This document shows positions 26,340-35,584 of a stretch of DNA of 64,000 nt, piece by piece. The stretch's first letter is position 1, and the number at the start of each line of letters is the position of its first letter. A program made the translations under genes and the position numbers. The DNA comes from a bacterium. Lineage in GTDB: Bacteria > Zhuqueibacterota > Zhuqueibacteria > Oleimicrobiales > Geothermoviventaceae. The stretch lies in the NCBI GenBank assembly GCA_028275345.1, contig JAPWUV010000004.1:62001-126000 (forward strand), in the 5' to 3' direction. Below the pieces are notes generated by a model, which worked only from the letters and a program-made list of their open reading frames with translations, had not been told where the DNA came from and did no database searches.

Positions 26340-27251
26340 TCAAGAAGCCAGATCGATTTCCCGGGTGACCAGCTTGCGAAGGTCGATTTCGCCGAGGCCT
26401 CGGCGGTGGGCCTCCACTAAGTAATCGAGATCCTGCGGTTTGAGGCCGAACCAAGCAGTGGCGCAAGCATCCGCCGCGACTCGGTCGGGGCTTGCGATGA
26501 CGGCTTTGAGGAGCCGCACATCCCTTGGGGTTCCACCCTGCGGCCCGTTCGCCGTCAGGATGCGGTAGCCATCGATGATGGTAAGCTTCGGCCGGATCAC
26601 CGTGTTAAGGTCCACAATCTTCTGCGCGAAGCGGTTGTGGATCATTCCCCGGTCCCCGCCGATGACGCCCATGATATTCTTGAGACCGAGGGTGAGCCGG
26701 GCCATCGAGTGGTGCTTGGCGATGGGTACGTTGATGAACACGTCGGCCTCGAGCGCGTCCCGGTAGAAAGGCCAGGACTTGAGCTCCACCCCCTCGCGGA
26801 TGTCCACGCTTCGGAACTTCTGCTCGTGGACGTAGGAGACCTCTGCGCCAGCTTCTTTGGCGGCGTTCTGGATGCCGCTCCGCAGGTAGCACCGCTGGGG
26901 GCGGTTGCACGTGTTGTCGAACACGAGCACCTTTTTCGCGCCGGCCTCGAAACACATGCGGACGATCTCGGCCACGAGATCGGGGTTGGTATTCGCCGCT
27001 TGCTCGGGGAGGCGATCCCAGCCGATATTGGGCTTGACGACCACTACGTCCCCTCGCGACACGAAGCGCGACATGCCTCCCAGCGCCTCCACCGCAGCCC
27101 GTACGAGTTGGGCCGGTTCGCCGTTTTTCACGGTGACGAGTGAGGGCGGCGCCGCGTGCGTCTGCGCCAGCTTCGCAAGGACGCTCTCCGGGCCGAGGGC
27201 CCCGACCAAGGTCGTGACCCCAAGCGTTTTCAGGAACTCGCGTCGATCCAT
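26340..27251 (-). CDS. Tat-signal DUF362 protein
   Basis: 303 aa. The start MDRREFLKTLGVTTLVGALGP carries a twin-arginine signal. The rest is DUF362 (VVVVKPNIGWDRLPEQAANTNPDLVAEIVRM, VFINVPIAKHHSMARLTLGLKNIMGVIGGDRGMIH). The domain is often found next to or fused with 4Fe-4S ferredoxins; its activity is unknown. It is the first gene of a two-gene unit with the polyferredoxin and is divergent from the multiheme cytochrome. CNRPQRC provides two cysteines. Confidence 0.88.
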   Translation of the reverse strand: MDRREFLKTLGVTTLVGALGPESVLAKLAQTHAAPPSLVTVKNGEPAQLVRAAVEALGGMSRFVSRGDVVVVKPNIGWDRLPEQAANTNPDLVAEIVRMCFEAGAKKVLVFDNTCNRPQRCYLRSGIQNAAKEAGAEVSYVHEQKFRSVDIREGVELKSWPFYRDALEADVFINVPIAKHHSMARLTLGLKNIMGVIGGDRGMIHNRFAQKIVDLNTVIRPKLTIIDGYRILTANGPQGGTPRDVRLLKAVIASPDRVAADACATAWFGLKPQDLDYLVEAHRRGLGEIDLRKLVTREIDLAS

Positions 27252-27583
27252 TTCGCCATAGCTCTACTTGTCCGTTTTCCAGCTACCAACTACACCGTTA
27301 AAAGATCGCGTTCCCCCGGCTAAAAGGCAAGGGTCTCTGCGTCAGAAGTTGTCAAGGTCGGTCGCGGGGCAGTGGATGCGGCGCACATTCTCAGCGTTAG
27401 GCGTGTCTAGCGAACTCGGACGCCCGGCGGATCTGAAGGGGGAGGTAGCGGAAACCCTTGCTACGAGGTCACCATTTCGCTAATTTCGCCGCATCGCGAA
27501 GGTTGGGATGGCCGTATGTTCTGGAGGGAATTCCCGGTTGAGTGGTCCGCGGAGCGGGTGCCCAAGAAGGAGGGAGGTGAGCT
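27252..27583. promoter_or_regulatory. Divergent intergenic region with candidate cytochrome promoter
   Basis: 332 bases between the divergent DUF362 and cytochrome genes, with no credible ORF. A candidate plus-strand promoter is TTGCTA (27458-27463), 17-bp spacer, TAATTT (27481-27486). A small GTAGC/GCTAC inverted repeat overlaps its -35 region (27445-27463) and could be an operator. No terminator or riboswitch was recognised. Confidence 0.35.
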
Positions 27584-29083
27584 GTGACGAAGCAACGGAC
27601 GCACATTCTCTACAATCCGGTGTCTTTCGCTGGGGGCGTGATCGCCGCCGCTTCTCTTCTCGTTTTTCTCCTGCTCTTCTTCTTGCAATTGGTGGGAAGG
27701 GTGGAGAATCCCTACTACGGGCTTTTCCTGTTCATCATTGTGCCGGCGTTTCTGCTCTTCGGTCTGGTTCTTGTGCCGGTTGGGGCTTACGTGGAGATCC
27801 GCCGGCGTCGGCGGTACGGGATAGTCGGTCCCAGCTTTCCCATTGTTGACCTGAATGATCCTCGGCACCGCCGCTACCTTCTGTTGGGAATCGTGGCGGT
27901 GATCGCCTTCCTTCTTCTCTCGGCTGTGGGTAGCTATGAGGCATATCACTACACCGATTCCGTCCAGTTCTGCGGTCGGCTCTGTCATGAGGTGATGAAG
28001 CCGGAGGATACGCTCTACCGGCAGTCGCCGCACGCGAGAGTCCGGTGCGTCGATTGCCACGTGGGGGCAGGCGCCAATTGGTACGTACGCAGCAAGCTCT
28101 CGGGAATGTACCAGGTTTACGCGACGCTGGCCAATGTCTATCCCCGGCCGATCCCGACCCCGATCGAAAACCTCCGCCCGGCGCAAGAAACCTGCGAGCA
28201 ATGCCACTGGCCGGAGCAATTCTACGGGGCTCAGCAGAAGCTATTTCACCACTTCCTTCCGGACGAGCGCAATACGGAATGGCAGATCAACATGCTCATC
28301 AAGACGGGAGGGGGAAGCCCCATCACGGGCCTGACCACAGGCATCCACTGGCACATGAACATCGCCAATCGCGTGGAGTACCTGGCCACGGACCCGAAAC
28401 GGCAGGAGATCTCGTGGGTCCGCTTCACCAACCGGGCCACGGGCGAGACGCGTGTCTTCGTGGACCAGACCAATCCCGTGACCCCTGAACAGGCAGAAAC
28501 CCTGCGGGTCCGAGTCATGGACTGCATGGACTGCCATAACCGGCCCACGCACATTTACCGCAGCCCTTCGCAGATCGTCAATCTGGCGCTGGCCACTGGG
28601 AAACTCGATCGCTCCCTACCCTTCCTCAAGCAAGTGGCGACGGAGGCACTGGCGCAGGAGTACGGGACGACTCAGGGCGCGCTCGATACCATTGCCTTGA
28701 GGTTGCGAGAATTCTACGGACAGCAGTTCCCGGATCTGGTGCGCGGAGCGGCCCTCGATTCCACGATCGCAAGGCTCCAGCAGCTGTACCAGCTCAACTT
28801 CTTTCCGGAAATGCGCTCCCGGTGGGATCGGTATCCCGACAATATTGGCCACCTCAACTTCAAAGGCTGCTACCGTTGTCACGACGGGAAGCACGTCGAT
28901 GCAGAGGGGAGGACCATCACAAATCAATGCACGGCGTGCCACACCATTGTCTGGCAAGGAGTGCCGGACAGCTTGGAGCTGTCCCATTCGCCGGAAGGGC
29001 TGGAATTTCGCCACCCGGTGGACATCGGCGAGTCATGGAAAGAGATGCTCTGCTCCGACTGTCACACTGGCGCATTGCCTTGA
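27584..29083 (+). CDS. Multiheme c-type cytochrome with NapC/NirT-like heme region
   Basis: 499 aa from GTG 27584 (GGAGGGAGGTGAG site). Three N-terminal membrane helices lie at about residues 13-36, 45-68 and 100-118. The periplasmic part has six CxxCH heme sites (C155, C204, C314, C429, C449, C490) and one CX3CH site (C130, FCGRLCHEVMKPE), the last typical of the NapC/NirT/NrfH first heme. Seven hemes are therefore likely. Such proteins take electrons from membrane quinol to periplasmic acceptors. No terminal reductase is adjacent. The divergent Fe-S membrane protein and DUF362 suggest a shared electron-transfer role. Confidence 0.87.
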   Translation: MTKQRTHILYNPVSFAGGVIAAASLLVFLLLFFLQLVGRVENPYYGLFLFIIVPAFLLFGLVLVPVGAYVEIRRRRRYGIVGPSFPIVDLNDPRHRRYLLLGIVAVIAFLLLSAVGSYEAYHYTDSVQFCGRLCHEVMKPEDTLYRQSPHARVRCVDCHVGAGANWYVRSKLSGMYQVYATLANVYPRPIPTPIENLRPAQETCEQCHWPEQFYGAQQKLFHHFLPDERNTEWQINMLIKTGGGSPITGLTTGIHWHMNIANRVEYLATDPKRQEISWVRFTNRATGETRVFVDQTNPVTPEQAETLRVRVMDCMDCHNRPTHIYRSPSQIVNLALATGKLDRSLPFLKQVATEALAQEYGTTQGALDTIALRLREFYGQQFPDLVRGAALDSTIARLQQLYQLNFFPEMRSRWDRYPDNIGHLNFKGCYRCHDGKHVDAEGRTITNQCTACHTIVWQGVPDSLELSHSPEGLEFRHPVDIGESWKEMLCSDCHTGALP

Positions 29084-29124
29084 CGTCTGCGGCGGGACCC
29101 GGCAGGAATCCAGCCGGGCGACCC

Positions 29125-30135
29125 CTACGGCGAGGCGGCCTCGACCGCCCTTTGGAGGAGGGATAGGATCTGCTCGGAAGCTGTTTCGTCTGCGCGGATC
29201 CAGTGAATGCGCTCATCGCGCCGGAACCAGGTGAGCTGCCGCTTCGCGTACCGGCGTGAGTTGCGTTTCACAAGCTCGACAGCGCGTTCCAAAGAGTACT
29301 CCCCCCGGAGATGTGCAATCACCTCCTGATAGCCGACGGTCCGCAGGGCGTTGAGGTCCGCAGAATAGCCCCTTTCGAGCAGGCCCCGTACCTCGTCCAC
29401 GAGTCCCGAGGCAAACATTTGTTCGGCTCGGTGGTCGATGCGGCGGTAGAGCTCGTCCCGGGGGAGCTCGAGCCCGATCCACATGGCGCGAAAGGGGGGA
29501 GGAGCGGGCTTGCGGGCGAAGAACTTGCTCATGGGCTCCCCAGCGAGTTCGTAGACCTCCAGGGCTCGCACGATCCTCTGCTCATCGTGAGGATGGATGC
29601 GCGCGGCGGAATCGGGGTCGACGCGCATGAGGTACCGATACGCAGCGGCGAGGCCTTCCCTCCGAATTCGCTCGCGGAGGCGCTCTTTCACCTCCGGATC
29701 GGAGATCCGCGGCTCGAAGAGTCCGTCGATCAGGGCGCGCAGGTAGAAGCCGCTTCCGCCAACGACGATGAGCAGCCTTCCCTCTTCCAATAGCCGCGCC
29801 ATGATTTGTCGGGCCTCCCTGCCGTACTCTCCCGCGCTGTAGTATTCGTCCGGATCCCGCACATCGATGAAGTGGTGGGGGATGCGTGCGCGTACCTCGC
29901 GACTCGGTTTGGCGGTTCCGATGTCCATGTAGCGGTACACTTGCCGAGAGTCTGCCGACACGATTTCCGCGCCCAGAACCTCGGCGAGCTGCAGGGAGAG
30001 CGCGGTCTTGCCGACAGCCGTGGGCCCAACGATGAGCGGAACCAGGCGGAGCTCCAGCAGGCGCTTTCGCAGCTCCCGCCATTGATTTCGGTTCGGCGCC
30101 ACTCTTGCGCCCAGCGTCACGCCTTCCGCACGCAT
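29125..30135 (-). CDS. miaA: tRNA dimethylallyltransferase
   Basis: 336 aa from ATG 30135, 11 bp after the mutL stop; the open frame extends 84 bp into mutL but without family similarity. It transfers dimethylallyl to A37 of UNN-reading tRNAs. Visible: P-loop GPTAVGKT (37-44), SADSRQVYRYMDIGTAKPS, HHFIDVRDPDEYYSAGEY, VGGSGFYLRALIDGLF and the tRNA-binding C-terminal region KRNSRRYAKRQLTWFRRD. It lies directly after mutL, as in many bacteria, though hfq is not adjacent. Confidence 0.96.
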   Translation of the reverse strand: MRAEGVTLGARVAPNRNQWRELRKRLLELRLVPLIVGPTAVGKTALSLQLAEVLGAEIVSADSRQVYRYMDIGTAKPSREVRARIPHHFIDVRDPDEYYSAGEYGREARQIMARLLEEGRLLIVVGGSGFYLRALIDGLFEPRISDPEVKERLRERIRREGLAAAYRYLMRVDPDSAARIHPHDEQRIVRALEVYELAGEPMSKFFARKPAPPPFRAMWIGLELPRDELYRRIDHRAEQMFASGLVDEVRGLLERGYSADLNALRTVGYQEVIAHLRGEYSLERAVELVKRNSRRYAKRQLTWFRRDERIHWIRADETASEQILSLLQRAVEAASP

Positions 30136-30146
30136 CGCCAATTCCC

Positions 30147-31919
30147 TCACTCGCGCCCGAAGCGCTTGTTCAGCTCGGAAAGGGTGATCTGGACGACGAT
30201 GGGCCGACCATGCGGGCAAAAGTACGGCTGCTCGCAGCTGAAGAGCTCGTTCACTAGCTTGTTCATCTCCTCGAGCGTCAGGGGATCTCCGGCGCGGATG
30301 GCCGTCTTGCAGGCGTAGGAGCGCGCCACGGACTCGTGGATCTCCAGGCTTGTCTCGCGCTCCTTTCCGTATTCGTCGAGGATCTCCAGGAGCGTGCGCG
30401 AGGGATTGCTGATGCGTTGTCCCGCTGGAATCCCCTCGATGAGGACGGAGCGAGCTCCGAAGGTGCGGACCGCAAACCCAAGCTGCTCCAAGAAGGGCTG
30501 GAGCTCGAGGAAAAGGGAATAGTCCTCGAGATTCAGCTCCAACGTCTCCGGGAAGAGAAGCTGCTGGGTCCCTTCCGAGCGCCGGCGCTCCCGGAAGCTC
30601 CGGAGGGCCCTCTCGTAGAGCACGCGCTCGTGCGCCACGTGCTGGTCAATGACAATGAGCCCATCGCGCACCTCGGTGAGGATGTAGCGATTGTGGATCT
30701 GCCACATCTCCACGTCCCGGACGGGCGGAGGCACCGTCTCCGGCTCTCCGACTGGCTCGGTCTTCACGCCGAGAGCTTCCGGCTCCGGCAGGAAAAGGTC
30801 GAGCTGGTCGAGGGAGCCTTCGAGGGGCAACACCCGCTGGAGGGGGAGGAAACGGGCACCTTCGGTTTTGGGGTCTGTGACTTCCCTGTGGAGCTCCGGA
30901 ATGCTCAGTTCGGGGACCACGGCGGCGGAGGAAATAGCTCGCCGCACAGCGCCACGGAGCATGCGGTACACCAAGTCCTCGTCCCACAGCTTGACTTCGA
31001 TCTTCGTGGGGTGGACGTTCACGTCGACAAGCTCCGGGGCGATGTCCAGGAACACCACGTACGGGGGATAGACGCCCGTGGGAAGGGCCTCACCGTAAGC
31101 TGCGATGACGGCGTGGGAAAGCGAACGGCTCACCACGTAGCGCCGGTTCACAAAGAGGTACTGATCGCCGCGGCTTCTCCGGAAGGTGTCCGGATTGCCA
31201 ACAAACCCGCCGATGGTGAGGTCTGGGGCCCGTTCATCCAGTTCGATCAGCTTCCCGCGCAGGGGAGATCCCAGGACCTGGATCACGCGCTCCTCGAGCG
31301 AGGACTTGTGGAGGCGGAAAACCTCGCGATCGTCGTTGATCAGCGTGAAGCGAACCTCCGGGAAGGCGAGCGCGAATCGATTCATCACTTGCAGGATGTA
31401 GCGGTATTCGGTCTGTGTAGCTCGCAGAAACTTGCGGCGAGCCGGCGTATTGAAGAACAGGTTCTTGACGGCGATCGAAGTCCCTGGCTTTCCGCCCGTC
31501 TTGCCCTGCTCGATGACTCGCCCGGCATCCAGCCGCAGGAGCGTACCCTCGATCTCGCCGCGCGGTATGGTGCGGAGCTCCACTCGGCTCACGGAGGCGA
31601 TGCTGGCTAAGGCTTCGCCCCGGAAACCGAGCGTGGTCACCCGCTGCAGATCCTGCAGCGTGCGGATCTTGCTCGTCGCATGGCGCTGGAAGGCCAGTAC
31701 GGCATCGGCGGGCGACATGCCCACGCCGTTGTCGATCACTTGGATGAGCGCCTTCCCGCCATCCCGGACGATCACGGTGATGTCGTCCGCGCCCGCATCC
31801 AGCGAGTTCTCCACCAGCTCCTTCACCACGGAGGCGGGGCGTTCCACTACCTCCCCCGCGGCGATCTTGTTCGTCAGCGCCGGGGGGAGGATGGCGATCT
31901 TTTGGACTCCGCTGCTCAA
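30147..31919 (-). CDS. mutL: DNA mismatch repair protein MutL
   Basis: 590 aa. The GHKL ATPase is at the N-terminus: KELVENSLDAGA (E34, N38), DNGVGM and TLGFRGEALASIASV. The C-terminal domain has DQHVAHERVLYE, corresponding to the endonuclease motif DQHAx2Ex4E with Ala changed to Val, and a later CPHGRP motif. It is therefore probably the nicking type found in bacteria without MutH. It follows the transporter binding protein by 7 bp and precedes miaA by 11 bp. No mutS is in the window. Confidence 0.95.
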   Translation of the reverse strand: MSSGVQKIAILPPALTNKIAAGEVVERPASVVKELVENSLDAGADDITVIVRDGGKALIQVIDNGVGMSPADAVLAFQRHATSKIRTLQDLQRVTTLGFRGEALASIASVSRVELRTIPRGEIEGTLLRLDAGRVIEQGKTGGKPGTSIAVKNLFFNTPARRKFLRATQTEYRYILQVMNRFALAFPEVRFTLINDDREVFRLHKSSLEERVIQVLGSPLRGKLIELDERAPDLTIGGFVGNPDTFRRSRGDQYLFVNRRYVVSRSLSHAVIAAYGEALPTGVYPPYVVFLDIAPELVDVNVHPTKIEVKLWDEDLVYRMLRGAVRRAISSAAVVPELSIPELHREVTDPKTEGARFLPLQRVLPLEGSLDQLDLFLPEPEALGVKTEPVGEPETVPPPVRDVEMWQIHNRYILTEVRDGLIVIDQHVAHERVLYERALRSFRERRRSEGTQQLLFPETLELNLEDYSLFLELQPFLEQLGFAVRTFGARSVLIEGIPAGQRISNPSRTLLEILDEYGKERETSLEIHESVARSYACKTAIRAGDPLTLEEMNKLVNELFSCEQPYFCPHGRPIVVQITLSELNKRFGRE

Positions 31920-31926
31920 CTCTGCC

Positions 31927-32901
31927 TTAGCCTCGAGCCATGGGTCGGAGGAGCCGCTGGATTTCCGGGCTGTTCAGATTCTGCTTGGTGACCACATACA
32001 CCCCCGTATCCACGCGTGGCGGGATCGGTTTGCCGTGGAGGACGTCGAGGGCGTACTTCACGCCCAGGTATCCCATTTTGAACGGGTCCTGGACGATCAA
32101 GGCCTGGATCACCCCACTCTCCAGCGCCTGGATCTCGTTCGGCGCCGCGTCGAAAGCCACCAGCTTCACCTTGCCCACGAGGCCCCGGCTGATGAGGGCC
32201 TGGCCGGCGCCGATGGCCCCCGGCTCGTTGGCGGCGAAGATGCCATCCAACTCGGGGTGCGCCGTCAGGATGTTTTCGGTCACAGCCATCCCGGTGGCGA
32301 CGTCGCTTTGCGAGTACTGCACCGCCACCAGCTTCACCTTGGGATAGGCTCTAAGCCCCTCCTTGAACCCTTGCTCCCGCATGATGCTTGTGGCGGCGCC
32401 GGGGACAAACGGAATGCAGGCAACCTCTCCTTCTTGCCCGATGAGCTCACAGAGCACTTCCGCCGCCTTGCGCGCGGCGGCGATGTTGTCCGTAGCCACG
32501 AAGGACTTCGGAATCTCCGACTGCACTCCGGAATCGATCGTGATCACCGGGATCCCTGCAGCATCCGCCTTCTGGATCACCGGCACGAGCGCCTGCTCGT
32601 CGCAGGCTGCCATCACGATGGCATCCACTTTCTTGTTGATGTAATCTTCGATGATGGCGATCTGGCCGGCTACATCCGTCTCCAGCGACGGCCCTTTCCA
32701 GATGATCTCCGCCCCGAATTCCCGTGCAGCCGAATCCGCGCCCGCTTTCACGGTCAGCCAGAAGCTGTGGGTCAGTCCCTTGGGACTCACCAGGATGCGA
32801 GGTAATCGCTGGGTCGGCCTGCGACAACCCATCCCCAGTGACACGGCCAGCTGCAGGCAGATGAGGAGTCCAACTGCGCGCAACAGCCGGGACCGGTTCA
32901 T
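31927..32901 (-). CDS. Ribose-type ABC transporter substrate-binding lipoprotein
   Basis: 324 aa. The signal ends in a lipobox (LGMGC, C26), so the protein is probably anchored at the outer face of the inner membrane. The mature part is a type I periplasmic binding fold (VSPKGLTHSFWLTVKAGADSAAREFGAEIIWKGP, IVMAACDEQALVPVIQKADAAGIPVITIDSGV, DGIFAANEPGAIGAGQAL) of the RbsB class. It is encoded after its permease and ATPase, and just before mutL. The sugar cannot be read from the sequence. Confidence 0.9.
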   Translation of the reverse strand: MNRSRLLRAVGLLICLQLAVSLGMGCRRPTQRLPRILVSPKGLTHSFWLTVKAGADSAAREFGAEIIWKGPSLETDVAGQIAIIEDYINKKVDAIVMAACDEQALVPVIQKADAAGIPVITIDSGVQSEIPKSFVATDNIAAARKAAEVLCELIGQEGEVACIPFVPGAATSIMREQGFKEGLRAYPKVKLVAVQYSQSDVATGMAVTENILTAHPELDGIFAANEPGAIGAGQALISRGLVGKVKLVAFDAAPNEIQALESGVIQALIVQDPFKMGYLGVKYALDVLHGKPIPPRVDTGVYVVTKQNLNSPEIQRLLRPMARG

Positions 32902-32998
32902 TTGACCCTCCTCTCGACTTACTCGAACTGCCTCGGATCTTTAACGGTGTGGGGGAGCGTGTCGTTCGCGTCTTCGCGGCGGCGGGTGATGCGAGCGG

Positions 32999-33991
32999 TC
33001 ACGCCGCACCTTTCACTTTGTGCTTTCGATACTGGTCCGAAAAGACCGCGACCACGATGATGGCGCCGATGGCGATCTGCTGCCAAAAGGCGGAGATGTC
33101 CAGGAGGTTACAACCATTCCGGAGAACGCCCATGATGAGGGCCCCGATGATGGCCCCGAGGACGGTACCCTCCCCACCGCTCAGGCTGGCCCCTCCGATG
33201 ACACAGGCGGCGATCACGTCCAGCTCGTAGCCAGTGCCCGCCGTGGGTTGTCCGGTGCTCAGTCGCGAGGCCATGAGGACGCCGGCGAATCCGTACAGGA
33301 GGCCAGCGTAGGTGTAGATCCGGGCGATGACGCTGCGCACGTTGATCCCGGAGAGGCGCGCGGCCTCCGCATTGCTACCGATGGCGAAGACGTAGCGGCC
33401 GAACCGCATGCGAGTGAGGACGAAATGTCCGATCACCGCCAGCGCCGCCAGGATAGCCACCGGAACCGGAATCCCGAGGAAGATGCGGCCCCCGCCCAGC
33501 ATGTTGAAGCTGGGCGGCAACCCAAAGATGGGCACGCCGCCAGTGAGGAGGAGGGCAGCGCCGCGGGCGATCCCCATCATTCCCAGCGTGGCGATGAAGG
33601 GGGGAAGATACCCGTAGGCGATCAGGGTTCCGTTGAGCAAGCCGCACATGCCGCCCACCAGAGTTCCGGCAAAGATCCCCCATCCAATCGGAACGCCCGA
33701 GGCGATGAGCATGGTCGAGATCACGCCGGAAAGGGCCATCACCGAGCCCACGGAAAGATCGATTCCGCCGGAGATGATCACCATGATCTGCCCGATGGCC
33801 ATGATGGCGATCACGGCCATTTGCACGCCGATGGCGAAGAGGTTCTCCAGCGTAAGGAAGTGGGGCGAAAGCAAGCTCAAAAGGAAAGCCATCGCCAGGA
33901 GGCTCGCATACGGGGCGATGCGCCGCGTCAACCCCGTCGTCGTCCACACCCGAGCTCGGCTGGTAGCTTCGAAGTCCGCCGGCTTCCGCAT
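32999..33991 (-). CDS. Ribose-type ABC transporter permease
   Basis: 330 aa from ATG 33991; a TTG 36 bp upstream would overlap the ATPase gene. It has eight to ten helices and the RbsC-class signature GGIDLSVGSVMALSGVISTML, plus GGASLSGGEGTVLGAIIGALIMGVLRNGCNLL. It is clearly homologous to the orphan permease at 7704-8714. It forms the membrane channel of the transporter with the flanking ATPase and binding protein. A 97-bp gap separates it from the binding-protein gene. Confidence 0.9.
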   Translation of the reverse strand: MRKPADFEATSRARVWTTTGLTRRIAPYASLLAMAFLLSLLSPHFLTLENLFAIGVQMAVIAIMAIGQIMVIISGGIDLSVGSVMALSGVISTMLIASGVPIGWGIFAGTLVGGMCGLLNGTLIAYGYLPPFIATLGMMGIARGAALLLTGGVPIFGLPPSFNMLGGGRIFLGIPVPVAILAALAVIGHFVLTRMRFGRYVFAIGSNAEAARLSGINVRSVIARIYTYAGLLYGFAGVLMASRLSTGQPTAGTGYELDVIAACVIGGASLSGGEGTVLGAIIGALIMGVLRNGCNLLDISAFWQQIAIGAIIVVAVFSDQYRKHKVKGAA

Positions 33992-34004
33992 GGTTCCGTT
34001 CCGC

Positions 34005-35513
34005 CTATTCCGCTCCAAGAGTGGCAAGGGTTAGGATCCTCTCCTGCGTCGCCTCTTCGCGCGTCAGCTCGCCAACGAGTCTGCCCCGGTTCATGACCAG
34101 GATGCGGTCGCACATGCCCAGAAGTTCCGGCAGGTAGGAGGAGATGAGCAGGATGGCTGCCCCATTCTGGGCCAAGCGCCCGATCAATTCGAAGATCTCG
34201 GCCTTCGCACCCACGTCCACGCCGCGGGTGGGTTCGTCGAAAAGGAGGACCTTGGCCTCCCGGATGAGCCAGCGTGCCAGGACGACCTTTTGCTGGTTGC
34301 CGCCGCTCAGGTACTGGACTTGCTGGAGCAGGCTCGGAGTGCGGATGCGCAGCTTCTGGACGAGCTCCTGGGCGGCGCGCTTCTCCTGCTCGACGCGGAT
34401 CACGGGCCCGGTCGTGAAGCGATCCAGCGAGGCCAGGGTGATATTCTCGAGCACGCTGAGGTTCAGCGCCAGGCTCAGGAGCTTGCGGTCCTCCGACAAG
34501 TAGGCGATGCCGGCTCGGATCGCATCCCGCGGCGAGCGGATGTCCACTGCCTCGCCATCTACCCGAATGACTTTGCAATCCACGGGATCAGCCCCGAAGA
34601 TGGCCCTGGCCAGTTCCGTCCTCCCGGACCCGATCAGGCCGGCAAGTCCCACCACCTCGCCAGCCCGGACGTGAAAGGAAATGTCGTGCAGCACGCCCGA
34701 GCGACGCAGCCGTTCCACTTCCAGCCGGATCTGGCCCGGATTGGCGGGGAGCTTCGGGTAGAGCTGTTCCAGCCTTCGGCCGACCATGAGGCGGATGAGT
34801 TCCGCCGGGCTGGTGTCGGCGGGAACCGTGGCTACGTACTCGCCGTCACGCAGCACGGTGACGCGATCCCCTATCCGCGGGATTTCCTCGAGCCGGTGCG
34901 AGATGTACACGAACGACACCCCCTCGGCCTTCAGCTGGTGGATAATCGCGAAAAGCTCGTCGATCTCCGACTCGCTCAAGGCGGCGGTGGGTTCGTCCAA
35001 GATCAGAATGCGGGCATGGGCCGAAAGGGCCTTCGCAATTTCCACCAACTGTGCTTGGCTCACCGTGAGGCGTGCGACAGGCAGGTCCGGGGACAGCCGC
35101 AGGCGAAGACGTCCCAGCAAGGCCGCCGCCTCTTCCCGCATGCGCCGGCGATCGACCAAGCCCAGCCATCGGTTCCGCAGGGGCTCGCGACCGAGCCAGA
35201 TGTTCTCCGCGACCGACAGATGCGGAGCCAGATTGAACTCCTGATAAACCATGCTGATGCCCAAGGAGAGTGCGTGCTGCGGATTCCGGATCTCCACCTT
35301 GCGGCCCTTGAGGCGGATCTCCCCGGCATCCTTGGGAAGGGCGCCGGTCACGATCTTCATCAGGGTGGATTTGCCCGCACCATTCTCCCCCAGGAGCACG
35401 TGGACTTCGCCCTCCCGCAACTCGAAGTGCACCTCCCGTAGGGCCTGGACCCCCGGGAAGGCCTTGCTGATCCCGCGGAGCTCGAGGAGGAGCCGATCGG
35501 TTGGAATGCCCAT
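34005..35513 (-). CDS. Ribose-type ABC transporter ATPase (two ABC domains)
   Basis: 502 aa from ATG 35513. It is an RbsA/XylG-type tandem ATPase. The first domain has Walker A LLGENGAGKSTLM, signature region LTVSQAQLVEIAKAL and Walker B LILDEPTAAL. The second has the degenerate P-loop GLAGLIGSGRTELARAIFG, LSGGNQQKVVLARWL and LLFDEPTRGVDVGAK. The degenerate second site is normal for the family. It comes 71 bp after radC, probably on the same transcript. Confidence 0.93.
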   Translation of the reverse strand: MGIPTDRLLLELRGISKAFPGVQALREVHFELREGEVHVLLGENGAGKSTLMKIVTGALPKDAGEIRLKGRKVEIRNPQHALSLGISMVYQEFNLAPHLSVAENIWLGREPLRNRWLGLVDRRRMREEAAALLGRLRLRLSPDLPVARLTVSQAQLVEIAKALSAHARILILDEPTAALSESEIDELFAIIHQLKAEGVSFVYISHRLEEIPRIGDRVTVLRDGEYVATVPADTSPAELIRLMVGRRLEQLYPKLPANPGQIRLEVERLRRSGVLHDISFHVRAGEVVGLAGLIGSGRTELARAIFGADPVDCKVIRVDGEAVDIRSPRDAIRAGIAYLSEDRKLLSLALNLSVLENITLASLDRFTTGPVIRVEQEKRAAQELVQKLRIRTPSLLQQVQYLSGGNQQKVVLARWLIREAKVLLFDEPTRGVDVGAKAEIFELIGRLAQNGAAILLISSYLPELLGMCDRILVMNRGRLVGELTREEATQERILTLATLGAE

Positions 35514-35584
35514 CGCGCAAGCGCTGTTGTCAGAAGTGTGGCGGACGCCGTGCCAGGAGCGCCCCGCCGATCGCGGACAGCCGG

